Source: Aerococcaceae bacterium NML190073
GTDB lineage: Bacteria > Bacillota > Bacilli > Lactobacillales > Aerococcaceae
Assembly (NCBI GenBank): GCA_026131555.1
Contig: JAMXJH010000004.1
Span: 118,347-182,346, forward strand
Length of the DNA stretch: 64,000 nt
Direction: 5' to 3'
The notes beneath the pieces are model-generated. The model had not been told where the DNA came from and searched no databases. It worked only from the letters and a program-made list of their open reading frames with translations. Positions 28,914-38,146 of the stretch are shown piece by piece. Position 1 is the first letter of the stretch. Each line of letters starts with the position of its first letter. Both the position numbers and the translations under genes were made by a program.

Positions 28914-29597
28914 CTATTCGCCCGATACGGCTGACTGTTCTTGAATGCGTTTGAATAGTAGTTCCGCCACTTCATCGACCGTCAAATGGCTGGTATCAAT
29001 CTCAATGGCGTCTGAGGCTTTTTTGAGCGGGCTATGCGTACGGGTTGAGTCGTACAAATCTCGTGCAATAATCGCTTCTCTAATCTCATCCAAGGTTTCA
29101 TCTTGAATGCCGCGCGCTTGATTATCGGCAAAGCGTCGTTGCGCTCGCACTTCCGGCGTCGCCGTAAAGAAAAATTTATACTTCGCCTGCGGTAAGACTA
29201 CTGTACCGATATCGCGCCCGTCCATAATCACATCGCCCATTTGTGCCATCGCTTGTTGTTTCTCAACGAGAAGTTTCCTTACGGATTCAATCGCCGAAAC
29301 TTCCGATACGAAATGCGTCACTGCCGTCGTACGAATCGTTTCGGATACATCTTCCCCATTCAAAAAAATATGTTGCAAGCCGTCAATCCACTCGAATGAC
29401 AAGTTGATTTGCTCCAAGGCGTCGCACACTTGTTGAGCATCGGCAACGTCTACCTCATGCGTCATAAAGTAAAGCGTCACCGCGCGGTACATCGCCCCCG
29501 TATCCAAATAAGTCATTCCTAAACGCTCTGCCAAACGCTTGGCAATCGTACTCTTGCCTGATGAAGCCGGTCCATCAATCGCAATCGTTAAACACAT
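28914..29597 (-). CDS. cmk: Cytidylate kinase
   Basis: Phosphorylates CMP and dCMP. The 227-residue product has the P-loop GPASSGKST near the N-terminus, the YLDTGAMYRA nucleotide-binding segment and DGRDIGTVVLP. The ATG at 29597 (MCLTIAIDGP) is preceded by AAGGAGG at 8 nt; the upstream TTG reading adds only the ribosome site itself. It follows the LysM gene, as in streptococci and enterococci. Confidence 0.95.
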   Translation of the reverse strand: MCLTIAIDGPASSGKSTIAKRLAERLGMTYLDTGAMYRAVTLYFMTHEVDVADAQQVCDALEQINLSFEWIDGLQHIFLNGEDVSETIRTTAVTHFVSEVSAIESVRKLLVEKQQAMAQMGDVIMDGRDIGTVVLPQAKYKFFFTATPEVRAQRRFADNQARGIQDETLDEIREAIIARDLYDSTRTHSPLKKASDAIEIDTSHLTVDEVAELLFKRIQEQSAVSGE

Positions 29598-29823
29598 CTT
29601 CCATTCCTCCTTCAATATCCTTTACAAAAAAAAGACCGGGAATAAATCCGCAGCCTTTTTGTATGAAATGTTTCAATACAAATGCAGAAGACAGGTGCTT
29701 GTCTACCTATTGACTTCACTCATTGTTCGAAAGCACTACTCGTTGATACTGTCTTTATCGCTCATACGACATTGAATACGCCCGGCGATAAAGGCGGTAT
29801 TTTTTTGTACGGTGAAACGCTTA

Positions 29824-30477
29824 TTAAGGAATAATAATCGTTTGCCCCGGCAAAATTAAGCTATCGATTGTTGCGCCGTTCGCTGCCAACAACTCGTACA
29901 TATCAACCCCATGACGTTGGGCGATACCATACCATGAATCCCCCGCTTGAATCGTGTACGATGTGCCGCCTGTTTGCGGTGGCTCCGGTGTCGTCGGTTG
30001 TACCGGTTCCGGTGCCGGTGGCGTTGTCGGTGTTACTGATGAAGAGCTTGCCGGAACAGTCGGACGGTTAGTAGTTGCTGCCGGACCATTCGTTCCACTT
30101 GCGACACTCTCACTCGTTGCGCTGCTCACACTGGATGATTCGCTGGCAACAGAAGATGAACTTTCTGTATTTCTGGAAATCACCACTTGTGAAGCAGTTC
30201 GTGCCGGTAAATCATTCGAATTATTATTTGATGAAATCCACCAGAACAAGGCAAACGGTACTAATAACGCACAGCCGATAGCCGCCAACAATACTTTAGA
30301 TAATGTTGTTGCTTCACGAACAGGCTGATTGCGTGCCGTTCTTGAATACTGACGATTCTTCAAATTCTCATCTTCGCTATACTTTGCATTCCAAGGTGCC
30401 GGTTTCTTATTCGGTACTCTTTCTGCTGTTTCTTCAAATTCTTGTTGTTCAAAATCTGACTCATAATCTTTAGTCAT
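29824..30477 (-). CDS. LysM-domain single-pass membrane protein
   Basis: A 217-residue type II membrane protein: charged cytoplasmic N-terminus (about 1-65), one transmembrane helix (VLLAAIGCALLVPFALFWW, about 70-88), a Ser/Thr/Pro-rich extracellular linker, and one C-terminal LysM domain (SYTIQAGDSWYGIAQRHG to the end) that binds peptidoglycan. Start set at ATG 30477 behind GGGAGGA; the longer frame to 30633 is upstream non-coding sequence. A gene of this kind often sits between ferredoxin and cmk in Lactobacillales; precise role unknown. Confidence 0.88.
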   Translation of the reverse strand: MTKDYESDFEQQEFEETAERVPNKKPAPWNAKYSEDENLKNRQYSRTARNQPVREATTLSKVLLAAIGCALLVPFALFWWISSNNNSNDLPARTASQVVISRNTESSSSVASESSSVSSATSESVASGTNGPAATTNRPTVPASSSSVTPTTPPAPEPVQPTTPEPPQTGGTSYTIQAGDSWYGIAQRHGVDMYELLAANGATIDSLILPGQTIIIP

Positions 30478-30658
30478 CAAAATTCCTCCCATATGTGCTA
30501 CAATATATAGTATCTCGCTGAGTGCGATTATTGTAACTCTATTGAGTATACTAACACAATCATACTTCATTTTGCTAAAATAAAAAATACAGAAAGCGCT
30601 TTTTGTACGGTATTGATAAGGTTTTGTAAACATTCTGTAATGTAAGGAGCGATATTAG

Positions 30659-30853
30659 ATGAAAAAATTGACAGTACACCCCGAAAAATGCATTGCCTGC
30701 GGCAAATGTTATTTGAATTTCCCTGACGTCTTCGACTGTGACGACAGTGGGATTGCCTTCGTTCTAGAAGAAAGCACACCTGCTCAACAAGAAGAAGGTG
30801 TGCGTGCGATGTATGAATGTCCGACCAAAGCGATTCAACTAGAAGAAGATTGA
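30659..30853 (+). CDS. fer: Single-cluster [4Fe-4S] ferredoxin
   Basis: A 64-residue ferredoxin with three cysteines in CIACGKC (11-17) and the fourth in the YECPTKAI segment, giving one [4Fe-4S] cluster. AAGGAG stands just before the ATG. Its 3' end overlaps the convergent ribU gene by 19 bp. It is divergent from the LysM gene. Redox partner not identifiable here. Confidence 0.9.
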   Translation: MKKLTVHPEKCIACGKCYLNFPDVFDCDDSGIAFVLEESTPAQQEEGVRAMYECPTKAIQLEED

Positions 30854-31419
30854 TACGCTTGGAAGAGGTAACCTCTTTTTGTAATGAGTGGCAATAGTGT
30901 GCGTAAGGCAATCCCTTGTGCGACCGCCAACAGAATCCCTTTAATGATATTGAAAGGAATCGTAATACCTAAGACAAACTGTCCAATTGACGGAATCGGG
31001 AAATTAAGAATAGCGATGTACAATGGCAACGCCACAAAGTAGTTCAACACCGCGGTCACCACAGTTAAACTGATTACCGAGTAAATACTAAAGAGGTTCA
31101 AGCGTTTCAGTTGCCCTTTCAATGCCCAATGCGTCGGAATGAAGAAAGCGATTGAAGCAATGATGCTCATGACAGCACCGATTGGATAGCCGGCTTCTCC
31201 ACCTTTCATGATATAATTCAGCAAATCGCGAATACCGGCGACGGCTAACATGCCGGAAGGTCCTTTCACAATTAGCCCGCCCAATACGGCTAGATCACTT
31301 AGATCCACTTTAAGAAACGGTGCATGTGGCAGAATCGGGAAATCAAACTGCCTCAACACCAGCGCCCATGCCCCTAGAATCGCCAACAATATAAACGTTG
31401 ATAATGGTTTCTTTCTCAT
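30835..31419 (-). CDS. ribU: Riboflavin ECF transporter S component RibU
   Basis: Substrate-binding membrane subunit that imports riboflavin with the shared EcfAAT module. The 194-residue product has about six hydrophobic helices and RibU-like segments (FLKVDLSDLAVLGGLIVKGP). Start at the ATG at 31419 after AGGAGGAGC; the longer frame to 31491 reads riboswitch sequence. It is controlled by the FMN riboswitch directly upstream. The need for imported flavin fits the flavin-using ApbE locus at the left end. Confidence 0.93.
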   Translation of the reverse strand: MRKKPLSTFILLAILGAWALVLRQFDFPILPHAPFLKVDLSDLAVLGGLIVKGPSGMLAVAGIRDLLNYIMKGGEAGYPIGAVMSIIASIAFFIPTHWALKGQLKRLNLFSIYSVISLTVVTAVLNYFVALPLYIAILNFPIPSIGQFVLGITIPFNIIKGILLAVAQGIALRTLLPLITKRGYLFQAYQSSSS

Positions 31420-31467
31420 TTGAATGCTCCTCCTGCGTCTTACGAAGCGAAGCACCACACATCTATC

Positions 31468-31514
31468 AAAAAAATGCGCCGTCTTAGCCAAATCTTCAGC
31501 TTAAAGACAGCGCA
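31468..31514 (-). terminator. Expression-platform terminator of the FMN riboswitch
   Basis: On the minus strand TGCGCTGTCTT pairs with AAGACGGCGCA (one mismatch pair T-G) and is followed by seven T. It lies between the aptamer and ribU, so FMN binding would end transcription before ribU. Confidence 0.85.
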
Positions 31515-31539
31515 CCGCAAATAACGTGTTGCACTTTAT

Positions 31540-31651
31540 CTTCTCCCATCCAGACTATACTGTCGGTACTGGAATTTCACCAGTTCAGCCTAACTTGCGT
31601 TAAGGTCGTGGACTTTACCACCGGTCGGGATTTACACCCTGCCCTGAAGAC
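31540..31651 (-). promoter_or_regulatory. FMN riboswitch (RFN element)
   Basis: The minus strand contains the conserved RFN core: TTCAGGGCAGGGTG, AAATCCCGACCGGTGG, GGTGAAATTCCAGTACCGAC and GTCTGGATGGGAGAAG in the right order and spacing. It precedes ribU, the expected target for flavin feedback. Confidence 0.97.
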
Positions 31652-31761
31652 GTTTTAATTTAATTTGTGTATAGTGTAACATAGTCTCATCGGAAATGCA
31701 ATGTTACAGATTGCCGGACCCTCGAACTCTTAAGGAAATCATGCCCCGCTGTGTACAGTAG

Positions 31762-32538
31762 TTAGTTGCCTGCTCCATCTTTGTATTCATCATCCGGGTG
31801 CACAATATCAGAATCTAGCACTGTGTTCCAATCTTTGTAGACATTATTCGATTGTAACTTTAACTTCCCTAAATTATTTTCTCCTGATATTTCAAACGTC
31901 ACTTCTTCCATGCGTCCTTCCTGTTTATGGACCACAATTTGCAAGCGTTGCGTCAATTCTGATTTTGACAGACCCGACACATTAATTTCATACACATCTT
32001 TGAAGTCGGCGAATAAATCTAATTTTTTATCTTCAATCACTACTTGGTAAGTGTCATCTTTCTCTTTTATTTTTACTTCCAATTCATTTGCTTCGGCTTT
32101 CTTCAAAATATTCATTACCGCCGACAGGTGTGAGAAATAATCCGGATAAAGTTTGGTAATCGGTTGCTCCAGAGGCGAAACATGCCAATTTCCTGTATCT
32201 TTCCAGAAGTACGTTTCCGGAGTCTCGCTGTAATAAACCAGTTTCATTCCCGTATCAGCACTGTTCGGTTTGATAAATGAACGCTCCGCAGCTAATTTCG
32301 CAACTTGTTGATTATCATAGATGATTTTGGCATGTGTGACCTTCAAATTCTTCTCGGTAACACCTTTATGCTCCACATTAATTTCAACAATAACTTCGTT
32401 ATTAACGGATTGAATGTTCGTGCCTTTTTCCTCTAACAGATGGATAATGTCCGTCACAGATACTTCATTATCTGCCAGTACAGTTGTTGTACTGAATGTT
32501 ACCCATAAGCAGCACAAAATTGTTAGTAGCTTCTTCAT
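31762..32538 (-). CDS. Secreted protein of unknown function
   Basis: A 258-residue exported protein. The N-terminus is a Sec signal peptide ending near VLA (about residue 22); no lipobox and no anchor. The mature part is rich in Lys, Glu and beta-branched residues and resembles in layout LolA/LppX- or DUF6612-like beta-sheet proteins, but I cannot assign it. Start at ATG 32538, after AAGGGGAGAG. It stands between the ribU riboswitch and rluB, each with its own signals, so context gives no function. Confidence 0.75.
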   Translation of the reverse strand: MKKLLTILCCLWVTFSTTTVLADNEVSVTDIIHLLEEKGTNIQSVNNEVIVEINVEHKGVTEKNLKVTHAKIIYDNQQVAKLAAERSFIKPNSADTGMKLVYYSETPETYFWKDTGNWHVSPLEQPITKLYPDYFSHLSAVMNILKKAEANELEVKIKEKDDTYQVVIEDKKLDLFADFKDVYEINVSGLSKSELTQRLQIVVHKQEGRMEEVTFEISGENNLGKLKLQSNNVYKDWNTVLDSDIVHPDDEYKDGAGN

Positions 32539-32603
32539 AAAGCTCTCCCCTTTATACATTATTTGCCATTATTATACCAACCCACTTTATTGAACTCAAA
32601 AAA

Positions 32604-32632
32604 AAAGCCCTTGATGTATACTCTCAGGCTTT
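32604..32632 (-). terminator. Terminator after rluB
   Basis: AAAGCC / GGCTTT stem closing a loop of about 17 nt, followed by a run of nine T in total on the minus strand. Confidence 0.75.
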
Positions 32633-32648
32633 ACTGTCATTGTTAATA

Positions 32649-33374
32649 TTATTTTTTGCTCGTTGCCATTTTGGTGAGTTTATCCACTTCAAAAGCAGTG
32701 AGTTCACGCCATTCTCCGGCTTTCAATTTCCCTAAATCAATAAAGCCATAGCGTTCGCGCTTCAGTTTCATCACAGGATGTCCTACTGCTTCGAACATCT
32801 TCTTGACTTGATGATTCCAACCTTCATGAATCGTCAATTCCACAATCGCGGTCTCGTTATCTTGATTATACGAGATTAACTTTGCGCGGGCTTTCGATGT
32901 TTTTTTGCCATCGATAACGACTCCTCGTTCCAGGCGACGCAAAGTCTTCAATTCCGGGATTCCCTTGACTTTGGCAATATACACCTTGTCAATTTGATGC
33001 TTCGGATGCATCAAGTAATTCGCAAATGTTCCGTCGTTCGTCAACAACAACAAACCTGTTGTGTCATAATCCAAACGACCAATCGGATAAATCCGCTCTG
33101 TAATGCCTTCAATATAATCCAATACAACTGCACGATTCTTATCATCCGACACTGCACTAATTACTTGCTTCGGCTTGTAAAATAAGATATAGCGTGGTTC
33201 TTCCTTGTAGATTGGTACGCCGTCTACTTCGATACGGTCTTTAGCCGACACCTTCGCTCCTAGTTCGCGTATTACCTCGCCGTTCACGCTCACACGTCCT
33301 TCTAGAATCAGCTGCTCGCATTTGCGGCGGCTATCGACACCGGCGTGTGCCATTACTTTCTGTAATCGTTCCAT
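32649..33374 (-). CDS. rluB: 23S rRNA pseudouridine synthase RluB type
   Basis: Isomerises a uridine in 23S rRNA. The 241-residue protein has an N-terminal S4 RNA-binding domain (about 1-60) and the catalytic aspartate in GRLDYDTTGLLLLTNDG. It is the last gene of an acetyltransferase-scpA-scpB-rluB set (14 bp after scpB), the common Firmicute order. Confidence 0.95.
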   Translation of the reverse strand: MERLQKVMAHAGVDSRRKCEQLILEGRVSVNGEVIRELGAKVSAKDRIEVDGVPIYKEEPRYILFYKPKQVISAVSDDKNRAVVLDYIEGITERIYPIGRLDYDTTGLLLLTNDGTFANYLMHPKHQIDKVYIAKVKGIPELKTLRRLERGVVIDGKKTSKARAKLISYNQDNETAIVELTIHEGWNHQVKKMFEAVGHPVMKLKRERYGFIDLGKLKAGEWRELTAFEVDKLTKMATSKK

Positions 33375-33388
33375 CTTCTGTTCCTTTC

Positions 33389-33982
33389 TTATGCAAAATC
33401 TTCGTCTTCAAACAGTTCCAATTGCCATTTTTTGGTAGAAAATAGTTCGTCACTGGCTAATTCGTCATTCAAAGCAAGCGGTTCTACTTGCGGTAAATCA
33501 TTCAAGGAGTTAAGCCCGAAATAATCCATGAAGTAATGCGTCACCCCGTACAAAACAGGGCGTCCCGGCGCTTCCACTCGTCCCACTTCTTTAATTAAGT
33601 CGCGTGTCAATAATTTCTGCAAGACATTTGCTGACGACACGCCGCGGATTTCATCAATCCCCATTCGCGTAATCGGCTGACGATACGCCACAATCGCTAA
33701 TGTTTCGATTGCCGCCCGCGTCAACTTCTGGGTAAAAGGCGACTGTGCATATTGCTCAACATCCGATTGAAGTTCCGCTTTTGTTACTAAGCGATACTGT
33801 TCGTTAAAGTTTGCCAATTCAACCGGTGAATTCTCGTCTGTTTGCAAATTCAATTTCAATTGTTGAAGCGCATCATCAACTTCCAACAGCGTGGCTTCGA
33901 GCGAGTTTGCCAATTGCTCACGGCTCACTCCTTCAACGCCCGCCACAAAAATCACACCATGTACACGTTTAATTAAATTCAA
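33389..33982 (-). CDS. scpB: Chromosome segregation protein ScpB
   Basis: Kleisin-associated subunit of the Smc-ScpAB condensin complex, a double winged-helix protein. The start is a TTG at 33980-33982 giving 197 residues, the family length; GGAGG stands 8 nt before it and the scpA stop lies inside, a 14-bp overlap. The longer reading to 34120 merely translates scpA in another frame. Conserved core: AAIETLAIVAYRQPITR and IDEIRGVSS, RPVLYGVT. Confidence 0.95.
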   Translation of the reverse strand: MNLIKRVHGVIFVAGVEGVSREQLANSLEATLLEVDDALQQLKLNLQTDENSPVELANFNEQYRLVTKAELQSDVEQYAQSPFTQKLTRAAIETLAIVAYRQPITRMGIDEIRGVSSANVLQKLLTRDLIKEVGRVEAPGRPVLYGVTHYFMDYFGLNSLNDLPQVEPLALNDELASDELFSTKKWQLELFEDEDFA

Positions 33983-34733
33983 GCATTGCGCCTCCTTTAC
34001 TTCGTTGAATTTCAATCGGATCCATCGCTTTTTCTTGATAGAATACAACCACTTGCTTTCTAACAAGTTCCAAAACAGCCATAAAGGTGGTAATGATTTC
34101 ATGGCGTGTTCCGTATTCAATCAGTTCACTGAAGGCAATGCGTCGGGTTGAATCTTGTAGCACATCAAGAATGCTGTCCATCTTCTGTGAAACCGTCATC
34201 GGGTCGTGGTGAATTTCCTTTTCTTTCGGTGCACGTTGCAATTCTTTTTGCAAAACGAGAAACATTGTTTGTGCTAAATCCACCGTCGTAAGTGCCCCTT
34301 CTTCCAATGGAATAAATGATTGGTAGTCGCTCAAATCTTCCGACGGACGTGAGAACAGACGTGATCGCGCCTCTTGCTTCGTCTCCAATACGGAAGAAAT
34401 ATCTTGAAATTGTTGGTATAACAAAAGCTGTTGAACGAGAATCTGCCTTGGGTCCCCCGGCTCGTAATCATCTTCCAATTCGCCATTGGGTTCAATCGGC
34501 AATAACAAGCGGCTCTTAATTTCTACCAAAGTTGCCGCCATGACCAAATAATCGCCGACAATATCCAATTCTAATTGTTGCATGGCACGCAGATACACCA
34601 TGTATTGCGCTGTAATTTCACGCATGGGAATATCATTGATATCGACTTTCATTTGCTTGATTAAATGCAGCAACAAGTCAAACGGTCCTTGAAAAGCTTC
34701 TAACTCCAGCTTGAGTGTCTTATCTACTGACAT
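33969..34733 (-). CDS. scpA: Segregation and condensation protein ScpA
   Basis: Kleisin of the Smc-ScpAB complex. The 254-residue product has the N-terminal Smc-neck-binding part (EAFQGPFDLLLHLIKQMKVDINDIP) and the C-terminal winged helix. Start at ATG 34733 after GGAGGAAG; a TTG/ATG reading from 34760 would overlap the upstream gene without support. Confidence 0.95.
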   Translation of the reverse strand: MSVDKTLKLELEAFQGPFDLLLHLIKQMKVDINDIPMREITAQYMVYLRAMQQLELDIVGDYLVMAATLVEIKSRLLLPIEPNGELEDDYEPGDPRQILVQQLLLYQQFQDISSVLETKQEARSRLFSRPSEDLSDYQSFIPLEEGALTTVDLAQTMFLVLQKELQRAPKEKEIHHDPMTVSQKMDSILDVLQDSTRRIAFSELIEYGTRHEIITTFMAVLELVRKQVVVFYQEKAMDPIEIQRSKGGAMLEFN

Positions 34734-34737
34734 TGTG

Positions 34738-35133
34738 CTACTCTTCCTCCGACTGCTCACTACTGAACTTTTGTGCCCATTTAATCAGAAGCTCTGATGT
34801 GCTGAACGAACCAATTAATTTCGCATGAGGATAACGTTGACGCAATTCGGTGTAAATCTGATAGCCGACGCCTTCATTTCTAAACGACGGAATCAACGAA
34901 ATTCGCTCCACCAACAATGTTTCAACCGCTTCAGATGTTGCAGAATGTTCGACACCGATTAAGCCGATGAAGTTCTCATTCTCGTCTTCCTTATATAACA
35001 ACAAATCGCGTTGTTCATTATCGCGGTAATCTTCTAATAACTGGCGCAACTCATCCATTGAGGCGCCTTCTTCCGTGTATGATAGTAAGCCAAGAACAAT
35101 CTTTTCATTTTTGTGTGTTGATTGAATTAACAC
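34738..35133 (-). CDS. RibT-like GNAT acetyltransferase
   Basis: A 131-residue protein with the compact GNAT fold: the acetyl-CoA-binding stretch is IPSFRNEGVGYQIYTEL. Genes of this type, named RibT because of their place in the Bacillus riboflavin operon, commonly precede scpA in Lactobacillales. The stop lies 4 bp before the scpA ATG, so it is co-transcribed. Substrate unknown. Confidence 0.8.
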   Translation of the reverse strand: MLIQSTHKNEKIVLGLLSYTEEGASMDELRQLLEDYRDNEQRDLLLYKEDENENFIGLIGVEHSATSEAVETLLVERISLIPSFRNEGVGYQIYTELRQRYPHAKLIGSFSTSELLIKWAQKFSSEQSEEE

Positions 35134-35178
35134 AGCATTCCCTCCTCACTGTTCTTGAATAAGTCATCGTCAACACTC

Positions 35179-35216
35179 AACAAAGATGAGTAGCCTATTA
35201 CCTACTCATCTTTGTT
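35179..35216. terminator. Terminator after punA
   Basis: Perfect 15-bp inverted repeat (35179-35193 and 35202-35216) with 8-nt loop; T residues at the arm end. It lies beyond the punA stop and before the RibT-like gene. Confidence 0.8.
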
Positions 35217-35235
35217 ATGTCAACGGATTTTTTTA

Positions 35236-36036
35236 TTATAAACGCGCAAGCATTTCTGTCAACAACGCTTTGAAACGTGGCTTCACTTGTGTTGAAATCT
35301 CCATCACTTCTTCATGGTTCAATTCTTGTTGCATCCCCGCAGCCAAGTTCGTGATACATGAAATACCGATTACTTCTAAACCGCAATGCTTTGCAACGAT
35401 TGCTTCCGGCACAGTCGACATGCCGACTGCATCACCACCGATTGTTCTTGCAAAACGAATTTCCGCCGGCGTTTCGTAAGTAGGCCCTGTGAACCAAGTA
35501 TAAACACCTTCTTGTAAGTGCAAACCTTGCTCTTTAGCAACCGCATGCAATAATGCTTGTCCACGTTTGCTGTAAGTTTGGGTCATATCCACAAAACGCG
35601 GACCATGTGATTCGATATTGGCACCAATCAACGGGTTTTGTCCTGTCAAATTGATGTGGTCTGTAATAATCATCAAGTCACCCGGCTTAAAGCTTGTGTT
35701 CACGCCACCCGCCGCATTCGTTACAACAACTGTTTCAACACCCAATTCTTTGAAAATACGTACTGGATACGTTACGGTTTGTAAATCATAGCCTTCGTAA
35801 TAATGGAAACGTCCTTGAAGAATGATGACTTTTTTGCCGGAAAGGTCTCCGTAAACCAATTGTCCGGCGTGCCCTGCCACCGTTGATACAGGGAAATTCG
35901 GGATATCCTCGTAAGGAATCGCAATTGCGTTCTCAACATCGTTGGCTAAGTCGCCCAATCCGGAACCTAAAATCAACGCCACTTGCGGTTTAACTAAGCC
36001 TTTGTCTTGTAAATATGTAATCGTTTCATTAAACAT
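35236..36036 (-). CDS. punA: Purine-nucleoside phosphorylase
   Basis: Splits inosine and guanosine nucleosides with phosphate. The 266-residue protein has LILGSGLG, GHAGQLVYG, the HYYEGY segment, TNAAGGVN, GPTYETPAEIR and VGMSTVPEAIVA of the trimeric PNP family. It follows deoB by 26 bp, linking it to the use of (deoxy)ribose-1-phosphate. Confidence 0.95.
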   Translation of the reverse strand: MFNETITYLQDKGLVKPQVALILGSGLGDLANDVENAIAIPYEDIPNFPVSTVAGHAGQLVYGDLSGKKVIILQGRFHYYEGYDLQTVTYPVRIFKELGVETVVVTNAAGGVNTSFKPGDLMIITDHINLTGQNPLIGANIESHGPRFVDMTQTYSKRGQALLHAVAKEQGLHLQEGVYTWFTGPTYETPAEIRFARTIGGDAVGMSTVPEAIVAKHCGLEVIGISCITNLAAGMQQELNHEEVMEISTQVKPRFKALLTEMLARL

Positions 36037-36062
36037 CTTTATCCACTCTCTTTCTCAAATTG

Positions 36063-37232
36063 TTACACTAATTCTTTCAGGAATGATTTGCCGTTATCCG
36101 GTGCTGTTACTTGGAAGTTGTCCGCAATAGTCGCCGCAATATCGCTAAAGTATTGCGCATTCAACTCTCCCGGTTCTTTCAATTGCTTGCCGTAAACTAG
36201 AATCGGTACGTATTCACGCGTATGATCAGTTCCCGGATAAGTCGGGTCATTGCCGTGGTCGGCAGTAATAATCAACAAATCTGTGTCACGCATTTTGGCA
36301 TAAATTTCCGGTAAACGTTGGTCGAAATCTTCCAACGCTTGTGCGTAACCTTCCGGATTACGACGGTGCCCGTAAACCGCATCAAAGTCCACCAAGTTTG
36401 TGAAGCTCAAGCCTTGGAAATCTTGATCCATCACGTTCAATAATTGATCAACGCCATCCATGTTCGACTTAGTACGAATTGCTTGCGTAATACCCGCCCC
36501 ATTGAAAATGTCATTGATTTTTCCAACGGACACGACATCGTATCCGCCCTCTTTCAAGTGGTCAAGTGTCGTCTTAGCAAAAGGACTTAAAGCATAATCA
36601 TGACGGTTGCTTGTTCTTTGCCAGCTACCTAGTTCGCCGATATAAGGACGCGCGATAATACGTCCGAGCATATAAGGATCTTCTAGCGTAATCTCACGCG
36701 CATACTCACAAATACGATACAATTCTTCTAATGGAATAATCTCTTCATGCGCCGCAATTTGCAACACTGAGTCCGCCGATGTATAAACAATTAAATCGCC
36801 TGTTTCCACTTGATGTTCGGCGTAGTCATCCAATACTTCTGTCCCTGAATAAGGCAAATTACAGACAACTTTGCGTCCTGAGAACTCTTCAATACGCTCG
36901 ATTAATTCTTGTGGGAAGCCATTCTCAAATACACGGAAAGGCGTTTCAATCTTCAATCCCATAATTTCCCAGTGCCCCGTCATCGTATCTTTACCTGCCG
37001 AAATTTCTTCTAATTTCGTCCAGTAACCTTTACTCTGCTCGACAGGTGTCAAACCGTGCAATGATTCAATATTCGCTAAGCCAAGTTCTACCATGTTCGG
37101 TACTTTCAAACCGGCAGTTTCGGCAATATGACCTAAAGTATGTGCGCCAACATCATTAAAGTCGGCTGCATCAGGCGCTTCGCCAATCCCTACTGAATCC
37201 AATACAATTAAGTGAATACGATCAAATTTCAT
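36063..37232 (-). CDS. deoB: Phosphopentomutase
   Basis: Converts (deoxy)ribose 1-phosphate to the 5-phosphate. The 389-residue product belongs to the alkaline phosphatase superfamily; metal-site segments are [35 protein letters not shown] and ITADHGNDP with [13 protein letters not shown]. It feeds on the punA product and lies 5 bp after xerD. Confidence 0.96.
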   Translation of the reverse strand: MKFDRIHLIVLDSVGIGEAPDAADFNDVGAHTLGHIAETAGLKVPNMVELGLANIESLHGLTPVEQSKGYWTKLEEISAGKDTMTGHWEIMGLKIETPFRVFENGFPQELIERIEEFSGRKVVCNLPYSGTEVLDDYAEHQVETGDLIVYTSADSVLQIAAHEEIIPLEELYRICEYAREITLEDPYMLGRIIARPYIGELGSWQRTSNRHDYALSPFAKTTLDHLKEGGYDVVSVGKINDIFNGAGITQAIRTKSNMDGVDQLLNVMDQDFQGLSFTNLVDFDAVYGHRRNPEGYAQALEDFDQRLPEIYAKMRDTDLLIITADHGNDPTYPGTDHTREYVPILVYGKQLKEPGELNAQYFSDIAATIADNFQVTAPDNGKSFLKELV

Positions 37233-37237
37233 GTTTC

Positions 37238-38146
37238 TTACTCCTTTTCGATTGCTCGCGGGAATGTATCCCGATAAATTTTTTGTAAATGTTGTCTTGT
37301 GATGTGCGTATATATCTCGGTGGTCGAAATATCAGAATGCCCTAGTAATTCTTGCACCAAACGAAGATCCGCTCCATTTTCTAAGAGGTGGGTTGCGAAT
37401 GAATGGCGTAAGACATGGGGCGAAACTTCTTGCTTAACTCCCGAGGCAACGACATACTTCTTCAAATTCTTCCAAATACCTTGACGCGTGAACTGTTTGC
37501 CACGCTCCGTCAAAAAAACAGTCGTCGTGTCTTGTTGTTTCGTTGATTGGAACAAAGGACGCACCTCTTCCAAGTACTTACGCACCCAGAAAGCAGCTTC
37601 CTCTCCGATTAATAAGATACGGAGTTTGCCGCCTTTTCCGACAGTTTGAATCAAACCTAAATCCAAATGCAATTCATCCAAACGCAAAGTTGTCAGCTCG
37701 CTGACACGCAAACCGGCTGCATACATCGTCTCAAAAATTGCACGATCGCGAATACCGTGATTCGTCTGAGTGTCGGGCGCTTTAATAATGCACTCCACTT
37801 CTTTTGGTGTTAAGATTTTCGGTAGGCGTTTCGCTTTCTTAGGTCCTTGAATATGCGCTAGCGGATTCTCTTCCAGTATGTCTTCCTTCATCAAATATAA
37901 GAAAAACTGCTTCAAACCTGAACGCATGCGACTCATGCTACTAGCTGCGTACCCATTTTGCCGTAATTCCGCAAGAAAAAGACGAATGTGCGCTTCTTCA
38001 ATATCCGTTACTACATGAACGTCCTGTGTTTCCAAAAATTGTTGGAACTTCTGCAAATCCAATAAGTAACTGGTTACTGTATTCTGGCTTCGTCGCATTT
38101 CCAAGATAAGATAATGCTTAAACGCCAGCAGATGTTGCTTCATCAT
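37238..38146 (-). CDS. xerD: Tyrosine recombinase XerD
   Basis: Site-specific recombinase for resolving chromosome dimers. The 302-residue protein has an N-terminal SAM-like core-binding domain and the catalytic set R (GLRVSEL), K (VGKGGKLR), [11 protein letters not shown] in [13 protein letters not shown] with the nucleophilic tyrosine. There is no sign of a mobile element around it, and xerD-deoB-punA order is common in Firmicutes. The 5' end overlaps cvfB by 29 bp; an ATG one codon later is an alternative start. Confidence 0.93.
   Translation of the reverse strand: MMKQHLLAFKHYLILEMRRSQNTVTSYLLDLQKFQQFLETQDVHVVTDIEEAHIRLFLAELRQNGYAASSMSRMRSGLKQFFLYLMKEDILEENPLAHIQGPKKAKRLPKILTPKEVECIIKAPDTQTNHGIRDRAIFETMYAAGLRVSELTTLRLDELHLDLGLIQTVGKGGKLRILLIGEEAAFWVRKYLEEVRPLFQSTKQQDTTTVFLTERGKQFTRQGIWKNLKKYVVASGVKQEVSPHVLRHSFATHLLENGADLRLVQELLGHSDISTTEIYTHITRQHLQKIYRDTFPRAIEKE

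Noticed and set aside
29775..29815. Hairpin plus T run (GAATACGCC..GGCGGTATTTTTTT) as a + strand terminator
   Set aside because: There is no + strand gene upstream that it could end; pairing has a bulge. Left out as uncertain.
33983..34120. N-terminal extension of scpB by 46 codons
   Set aside because: It lies within scpA; the TTG at 33982 gives the correct family length with a strong ribosome site.
37238..38146. Tyrosine recombinase as integrase of a mobile element
   Set aside because: Sequence and synteny (cvfB-xerD-deoB-punA) fit the housekeeping XerD; there are no att repeats or phage genes beside it.
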